From Bilabrum cf. latius (taxonomy: Eukaryota; Bigyra: Bicosoecida; Bigyra; Bicosoecida): DNA of 64,000 nt. Of the stretch, positions 57,513 to 64,000 are shown one piece after another (position 1 is the stretch's first letter; every line of letters begins with the position of its first letter). Location of the stretch: contig OZ237749.1 in the NCBI GenBank assembly GCA_965178125.1, positions 310,001 through 374,000 of the forward strand. Reading direction: 5' to 3'. The position numbers and the translations under genes are program-made. A model generated the notes under the pieces. That model saw nothing but the letters and a program-made list of their open reading frames with translations. It had not been told where the DNA came from and made no database searches.

Positions 57513-58130
57513 ATGTCCAGGTACCCAAAGGTCACTCCAGAGCGATATGCGAGGCTTGCAGCTCTGTCATCACCAGCCTTTTCGTCTGACGAAGAACGAA
57601 GACGACTGGTCGATGAAATTGTGCGAATTGATCATGCTGGAGAGTACGGTGCCGTGCGAATATACGAGGGGCAGGCTTGGGGGCTGAAAGCTCGGGGTGG
57701 CGATGACCGGCACACGTCAGAGCTTTTGTAGCACATGAAAGAGCAGGAGCAGCAGCACTTGGAAGCTCTCTCTGGCCTCATTACCGATAGAAGGGCTAGA
57801 CCAACTGCTTTGCTCCCAGTTTGGCACCTAGCGGGATTTGCCCTCGGCGCGGGGACTGCCTTGATGGGCCGAGAGGCAGCGATGGCTTGCACCGTGGCAG
57901 TCGAGGAAGCGATCGGGGAGCACTACAACGACCAGATCAGGGAGCTTCTGCAGCGTGGATACGACGAAGAGGAGCTCTGCAAGGTGCTCCAGATCAACCG
58001 AGACGAGGAGCTCGAGCACCACGACACTGCGCTTGAAGAGGGGGCTGAGCGAGCCCCTGGATTCAACGTGCTCAAGCAAGCGATCAAGGCAGGGTGCAAG
58101 GTGGCGATCGAGGTCACGAAACGGGTTTGA
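57513..58130 (+). CDS. COQ7: Demethoxyubiquinone hydroxylase CoQ7, 205 aa
   Basis: ATG (57513) to TGA (58128-58130). It carries the full di-iron layout: RIDHAGEYGAVRIYEGQ, then the ExxH of KEQEQQHL, then TVAVEEAIGEHY and the ExxH of EELEHHD. The TAG at 57729-57731 (ELLQHMKEQEQ) lies just before the first ExxH; homologues have a polar residue there, so Gln fits and a stop would remove most iron ligands. The enzyme hydroxylates the ring in the penultimate step of ubiquinone synthesis at the inner mitochondrial membrane. An N-terminal targeting peptide is not obvious, so an upstream exon is possible. Confidence 0.92.
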
Positions 58131-58333
58131 ACCACCAATCCATGTCCAGGTGTCAGGTTTTTCATCAACGCGATTGCTTTCCTCGATTGGACGACAAGCA
58201 CTGCTCCGGTTGTGCACCGGTGACCAGTGCAGGCTGCAATGCTTGCAGGCTCCCAGTCACGAGGCGGTGTTGCAGCTGTGTACAGGTACATGACTTATAG
58301 GTAAATGCACGCTTGAGAGATTAAGAATGAGGA

Positions 58334-58939
58334 TCAGTCTTTCCCCGTTCTAGTTTTTGCACGTTCCGCATCATCCTTGGCCTCGGTGCCGTCCAGCTTC
58401 ACCGCTTCAATGCTGAGCAAGTGCATCTCAAAGGGGCCTTCCTACTTGTCTGAAATTAGCAGCGCGATGGATGTGAGCTGCCCCACATCTGTCACTGGTG
58501 CTGTGTCGATAGTCCTGCCGCGAAATGTAGGTGTCATGGCTCCCAGGGGCACCACGGTTGTGATTTCCTCCCCTTTCTTACCAACATCGAGCGAATACCG
58601 CTGACGAGTTCCTCCTGGAAGACTGCCACCCCCACAGTACAGCTGGTAGCGCTTTCCATCGCCAACTGCAGTTACTCGCAATGCGTCGCAACCTGCCTCG
58701 GATGCAGTCTCTATTTCTTCCTTTGGCAAGTCATCGCACTTGATGTGCGCAAACCCTCCATAATTTTCGAGGGAACTGCGGGAGATTCTGGCCAGATCGT
58801 ACGGAAATGGGTGTTCACTGGCCCGAATGCTCAGGTGACGTGGCGCTCGTCGCCTAGACTTACACGTGCCCGTAGAATACAAGCTCTGCTTCACTTGCGA
58901 GAGCTTTGCTAGCTGATCGACCTCCCATGACAACATCAT
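58334..58939 (-). CDS. CIA30-domain protein (NDUFAF1-like), 201 aa or longer
   Basis: Frame from ATG (58939) to TGA (58334-58336) with one TAG at 58442-58444. It shows the CIA30 layout: SSLENYGGFAHI, CDALRVTAVGDGKRYQLYC, a GEEITTVVPLGAMTPTFRGR strand region, then LTSIALLISDKQEGPFEMHLLSIEAV. In this family the DKQxGPF glutamine is common, and here it is the TAG codon. The classic member is a complex I assembly factor in mitochondria, but many CIA30 proteins have other roles. The usual N-terminal W...DDVMGG part is not seen, so an upstream exon is likely (frame stays open to about 59,128). Confidence 0.75.
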
Positions 58940-59274
58940 CCCTATTGTACCTGCATGAAGGACGGAATGATAGAATGCTGCGAGTGATATCCAGTGAAAG
59001 CAGGCGATCCACCTGCAGTTGCAGTTGGATGCTCTTACCACGAGCTGAAGCCTATGCCAGGCCCAAATAGAGTGATTGCAAGACTTGAAACCCGTGAAAG
59101 CTACGATACTGCTCTTCGAGATACGCATGATGCAGCAGCCATACCCGATAACTCTTTACAGATGACCTTGTATTGATGTGCACTCATCACTGTTGCTTCG
59201 GACGGATCGGGAGTGCCAGTGGGAGATCCAGCTGACTAGAACCTATGAACATGCACCTTCATATCCGACACAAT
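58940..59274. other. Intergenic or 5' exon region
   Basis: Between the CIA30 start and the stop of the coiled-coil gene. It may contain a 5' exon of the CIA30 gene: TTCATGCAG/GTACAA near 58,950 looks like a donor on the minus strand. Confidence 0.4.
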
Positions 59275-62200
59275 TCAACGACCACGCTTCGTGCGAGCCT
59301 ACTTCTCGCCCCGAGCCTGCCGCGGGGAGGAGGGAACCTTGCCCTTCCGCGGCGATCCGCCCTGCACGAGCCGCTGCGCTGACGCTGCAAGCCGGCTGCG
59401 CCTGTCACCGTCTCCCCCAGACCCGCGGACCCCCCTGCGAGCCTTTCCCCCGTCGTCCCTGCCACCGATGTAACCAGCCACCTCCATCCCGCCTCCGGTT
59501 CCGCCAGTGCGGCGCCCACCCCGTGGCGAGCCGCGCGCTGCAGTGCCGTGCACCGGCCGCCCCGACCGGGGACTCGACTGCCCTGAGTACCCAGAGGCCA
59601 CGCTCCTCTGCTCATGCTGCATGACCATCCTGGGTGAGCTGGGCCCTGGCCCTGCCACGCCGCTGGACCGACCCATGGGCGATTGCATGACGCCGCTCAT
59701 GCCTCCCCCCGCCATGCCGGCGCGCATGCCGGCCGCACCCGCTGCTGACATGACGTGTCGAAGGGAGCGCCACCGGCGCTGTGCTGCACCCTAACCCGGA
59801 ACCATCCCGCCCTAGACCGGAACCATGCCTGGCTGGGTCATCACCATCTAAGGCGAGCCTACCACCATCTAGGGCGAACCCATGGGGCTGGTGGTCGGTA
59901 CCATCACGTATTGCGGCTGCGGCTGTTGCTGTTGCACGTACACGATCTGCTGCCCCGTTCTAGGGTCTATGAAGCTCTGCGTGTGCTGCAGACCGCGCGG
60001 CTGCGGCATCATCGTCATGCGAGACTGGGATCCGAACGAGGCCATACCACCAGACACGAGGGGCGACATGGTGGGACCGCTCATGCCATACGGCGCCGGC
60101 TCGCCTTCGCCCTGTCTCACCGCCTGAGACCCAAACGAGAAGGCGGGGTTCCCCTTGCTGCCCCCTCTGGTGCTCCCAGCTTCGATAGACCCAGATCCCA
60201 TCGAGCCAGCATACTGAGCTGGCCTCTGTCTCACCCGGCCGCCGTCCCGCGGAGAAGCGGTGCTTGGATCCAAGCTGACGTGCGGCCCCGACCCCTGGGG
60301 ACCCATGGGCGAGAGCACGGGCCACTAATGCTTGGGAGCGCCCCCCTGTCGCAGTGGTGAGCTGCCAGTGGCACGGCCTGCGGTGCCGGTGCTGCCGCTG
60401 CCTTGGCTCGGTGGCTTCTGGACTCTGAGCTGCTGGCGCTGCGCCTCGGCGGCGGCTCGTTGCTCCATTGCCGCTTCTTCCTTGTCAAGCTGCTTTCGGC
60501 GCGCGTCGATCAGCTATTGTTCCTTCCTATGTCTCTCTTCCCTTGCCCGTTTCATCTGGGCCAATGCAGTGGCTGACGCAGCTGCCATGTCGGCTTCCGC
60601 CGCAGTTCCGGATCTGCTCAGCGTCTCCCTTACCTCCCTTTCCTGCCTCCTCTTCTCCTCTTCTGCTCTCTTCTTCGCCTCGTCGCGCCTTCGGATGGCC
60701 AGCTGCTTCTCTCGCTCAAGCATCTCCGCGCGCTCCATGGCCTTCTTGGCAGCCGAGTCCCGGTCCATGATCGTCTCGTTGAAGACCACTTCGAACCGTA
60801 CAACACGTATGCCCGACTTGCGGGTCATCGCCTCGAGCGCCGACACCCTCTTGGGGGACACGCGAAGCTTGACCATTTCGGACGGGGCGGGAAGCATGGC
60901 GTCGGCGGCGCCCAGCGAGGCATTGGCCAGTTGGATGGCATCGAGCATGCGCCGCCCCGCCGCACCCTTCACAACCGTTAGCCCGCTGGTTCGCACCAGG
61001 TCCAGCTGCGAATTGTAACGCAGCGTGACGGCTTTCAAGCGGGCCAGCACTTCCAGGAAATCGCGGCGCAGCCCGAGCTGCCCGCCCGCCTTCTGCTCCT
61101 GCACGTAAGCGTCCACCTTGCCTGGGACCAGACCACGAGGCCTCCCGTCCGCACCCACCAGCGTGCTGCCGGCCCCTTCGATCAGCAGCCTCGACTCAAC
61201 AAGGGCATCGATTGACCTGCTCCAGCCGCCCGGCACTGCACCGCTCCCGCCGCTCAATCCTCCGTGCCCGCCGCGTCCCACACCAGAGCTCATGGGTGGG
61301 TCCACGAGAGCAACGGCGAGACTTCGATGCCCCTTGGCGTACTCGATCCGAGGTAGTTCGGATCGCTGCACGTCGATCAGCGCCGCAAAGCGAGCAGATG
61401 CATTCGCTGCATCGAAGGATGCAGTCCCTGCGATGCCGCCGCCCCGCTTGGCAGCGTTTGTTGCGTTGCGCAACCGCCGCCGCTTTCGGCTGTCTTCCAG
61501 GATTTGCCTGCGGAGCGCCGCGGCGTCTGACACCTGAGCCACTGCGGTGGCAACAGCCAGCACGAATGCGTTCAGGCCCTTTGTGGAGATAGGATCCTCC
61601 CCATCCACCTCCACAAGGTCGGCTTCGAGCTCCTTGCGCTCCGCCTCTGTTAGGCCGTCTCGCTGCAGGGCTTTTGCCGCCGCTGCCGCAGCCTCCATGT
61701 CACTGCCTCCTTTGGACCTCGCTGCATCCGCAGCGTCCATTGCGATGCTGCGACGACGACCTTTGGCGGCCTGCGAAGCCCTCCGCTTCGAAAGACGCCT
61801 CTTCTTCAAGGCGGCAGCGACCGGGTCAAAATCGTCGTCATCGTCGCTGGACCCGCCCTCTGATGCGTCAGAGTCGCTGTCTTCAAGCCCAGCCAGCAGG
61901 CCTCCCGCAGAGGATGCAAGGGCAGCCTCCACAGCTGGATCCAACTTGCCCTGACCGTCATCGCTGCCCGCGCCAGACGCGTTGCCACCGCCTTCCAACC
62001 CCCCGGTCTCGTCGGAAGCTTTCAGGGCACCACCGCCGGCGGCGCTGGGTGGAGGTTGCAGCCCCCGGCGCGTCCCAGCCTTGGCTTGCAGGGAGCCAGA
62101 GGGACTTGAAGCTGTGCCCCCACCTGTCTTGGCATCAAGCTTTCCGCTGCTACTCGCAGACCTGTCTGCCAGTCCAGCGGTGAGGCCTGCACGTAGACCG

Positions 62201-64000
62201 AAGCGGTCCTTGGACCTCGACTGTTCCAAGCGACGGCGCAGCTCCTGCTCCTGTTTCTTGGCCCTCTGCTTCTTGCCCATGCCCGGGCGGCGCACCTTGG
62301 TTCTAGCTCGCTTGGCGCTGCGCACGGCCTCGGTTGCAATCTCCATCGCAGCCTCCATGCGGCCTGCAGCTGCAGTGCCCGGCTGAAACACGTCGAACGC
62401 GTCTGCTTCCACCTCTTCCCGCACCATGTCAAGGCGCGACTCGCACTGCTCAAGACGCACGACAGCACCCTGCTCCGTCGAACGCATCGACTGGGCCTTG
62501 GAGCGAGCCCCCTCTCGCAACATCTTTAGTACCTCTGCAGAAGCCTTGCTCCACTGCTCGCAGCCTTCGGATAGCTTCCTGAGGTGCGCCACCGACTCTT
62601 GGTACTCTTGCATGCGGTTCTTCCTCTCTGTCATTGGAACGAATGCGATCACAGAGGCGCGCCTGCCACGGCGTCGCCTCGGCGGGGACGATGAGCGCGG
62701 GCCCGAGAGCGCCATGCCGCCAGCCTTGCCGAATCCATGACCCGCGCCGCCGCCGCCATTACGCTCCAATGCGTGGGCAGCGGCAGCCGCAGCACCAGGT
62801 CGGCGGCCCTCCGCCGCTAGCACTGCCACAAAGTGTGCCTCTGCCGCCGCAGCGCGTGCTCTCCTTGCCTCCGCGATGTCCTTCTGCGCCTGTGCTACGC
62901 GCTCTCTCCACTTGTCTGGAGTTGCCAGCGCCTCGCGGATCTTGCCCCTGTCGGGGGCATCGCTCATGGCGCGGCTTCTGCTGCCGCCGCTCTTGGCAGC
63001 CGCCGCGCGGCCGACCGCCTGCAAGAGGCCGGATTTTACCGCCTCCTCGAAGGCATGGGTGGCTCTCTCAGTGTCCCTGGCCGCGCGGTTGATCTTCTCT
63101 TCTGCTGTTTCCGCGTCGCTCTTCAGCCTCTGAAGCTCAAGGAACAGTTCTGCCCGTCTGCTCTCCACCTCTTCGGTGTGGGCAGTCACCGCCTCCTCCG
63201 CCTCGAAGACGTCCTCTAGCGCGCGATCGAGGGCCTGCTTCAGCCTAGCGAGTGCGTCTTTCTCGTGCGAGGTGACCGCAGGGGTGATGCTGGCCCTGGA
63301 GGCATCGTCCCCAAGCCCTACAGGCGACTCTCCGGGAGGAGGTGCGCCCAAGTGAACAGCGTTATGCTGCGTACGCTCGGCCTGCACAACGGCCTTCTCG
63401 GCCTTGTACTCTGCCTCGAGCTCCGCCTCTTGCTGTGCCTCGAGGACAGCGCGCGCCAGCTCCCTCTCAGGCATCTCTGCCGTGGTCACGCTCCGAGCCG
63501 CAGTGTTCAGCGCGGTCACGGCGGTGGCACCGGCTTCCTTCAGGCGATCGTAGCGCTGAAACTGCGTGACTAGCCTCCGCCTGCACAGCGACATGGTCTG
63601 CGCGGTGCGCAAAAGTTCTATCCTGTGCTGCAGCCTGCCGTACAACACCTCGGCCCGGGCCACTGCGTCCACGGCTGGCGGCACTGACGCCATAAATTCC
63701 TGCTGCAAGGCCCTGTCGAGAGCGCCTGCGCCAGCTAAGCCAGTCATCTTCTCGATGCTGCGGGTACGGGCGAGGCCCCCGGAGCCGGAGAGCCCGCCCG
63801 TGCTGAGCTGTCCTCCTCCTCCCGATCCACCGCTCGCCTTGCTGCTCCCGTCATCATCACCGTCCCCGCCGTTGGCAGCGACATCCCCATCGCCGAATCC
63901 AAGCCCGCCGGACCTGCCCCCAGAGATACCCACCTCTTCCTCGGCCAGCTGCACGGTGGCCATCACGAGGTCGATGTCATCGTCCTCGTCGCTCCACTCT
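59275..64000 (-). CDS. Large coiled-coil protein with low-complexity tail, partial (at least 1574 aa)
   Basis: The frame enters from beyond the right edge (E-W-S-D-E-D-D-D reading into the window) and ends at TGA (59275-59277). TAG at 60514, several at 59,810-59,880 and 59,299-59,301 join three fragments. The first ~950 residues are Ala/Glu/Arg-rich coiled coil with Gly/Ser loops and acidic patches (DSDSDASEGGSSDDDDDFD). A more ordered block follows around 60,780-61,360 (VVRFEVVFNETI; IEYAKGHRSLAVALVDPP), then a KR/E-rich helix (EREKQLAIRRRDEAKKRAEEEKRRQEREV) and a tail rich in Met, Gly, Pro and Gln (SPQMVVGSPQMVMTQPG). No family is recognised; a cytoskeletal or scaffold role is only a guess. 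The start is outside the window. Confidence 0.7.

Noticed and set aside
1-64000. Interpretation of the many TAG codons as pseudogenes or sequencing errors.
   Set aside because: Only TAG is affected, never TAA or TGA, frames are never shifted, and active-site residues are intact in a dozen unrelated genes. Decay would hit all three stops and add frameshifts.
1-64000. TAG read as leucine, as reported for some other lineages.
   Set aside because: Inspected sites favour a polar residue: YQ in the GCC2/GCC3 repeat, DKQxGPF, a polar position in CoQ7, and TAG amid CAA codons. A full alignment would be the decisive test.

Overview
The window joins two kinds of DNA. Bases 1 to about 16,140 are AT-rich and densely packed with short genes. 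They look like an integrated virus of the Polinton-like virus / virophage group (PLV). From about 16,140 to 64,000 the DNA is GC-rich nuclear DNA of a unicellular eukaryote, with short spliceosomal introns, signal peptides, a calcium-dependent protein kinase, an ESCRT-type deubiquitinase, CoQ7 and a CIA30-domain protein. The species cannot be named from sequence alone.

The key to reading the window is the genetic code. In both parts TAG is a sense codon, best read as glutamine, while TAA and TGA are stops. With the standard code almost every gene breaks into fragments and some disappear. With TAG=Gln the fragments join into full-length proteins, and TAG falls at positions where glutamine is expected: the presumed oxyanion Gln of the viral protease, the YQ of a GCC2/GCC3 cysteine-rich repeat, the DKQxGPF of a CIA30 domain, and a polar CoQ7 site. 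All coordinates and lengths below use TAG=Gln.

Viral part. A left terminal repeat (10-240) is followed by a zinc-ribbon protein, small ORFs, a 2OG-Fe(II) oxygenase-like protein, the probable major capsid protein (3094-4983) and minor capsid protein (5055-6008). An inverted internal copy of the terminal repeat follows (about 6125-6337), then an adenain-like cysteine protease, a packaging ATPase, a nucleotidyltransferase-like protein, a basic core-like protein, a 692-aa virion-like protein, a P-loop-like protein, an rve integrase and several small ORFs. A right terminal repeat copy lies at about 15715-15955 and three hairpins mark the junction. No DNA polymerase, helicase or primase was recognised. 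Shared features include a TATATA box just before most start codons, a 19-bp motif 28-29 bp upstream of four genes, two arrays of 20-bp repeats, and adenain-type (M/I/L)xGG-x sites in probable virion proteins.

Host part, left to right: S9 peptidase (-), two-TM protein (+), a 1181-aa disordered protein (+), a ten-finger C2H2 protein with a SUMO-interaction-like motif (-), a 708-aa membrane protein (-), a secreted GH74-like beta-propeller protein (+), a large OSCA/CSC1-like channel candidate (-), a saposin-like secreted protein (+, three exons), a CDPK (+), an FG-GAP/EGF adhesion-receptor-like protein (+, three exons), a 1853-aa protein invisible under the standard code (-), an AMSH-like JAMM deubiquitinase (-), CoQ7 (+), a CIA30-domain protein (-) and a large coiled-coil protein running off the right edge (-). 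Fourteen of fifteen host genes end in TGA, while fourteen of eighteen viral genes end in TAA. I found no rRNA, tRNA or CRISPR array.
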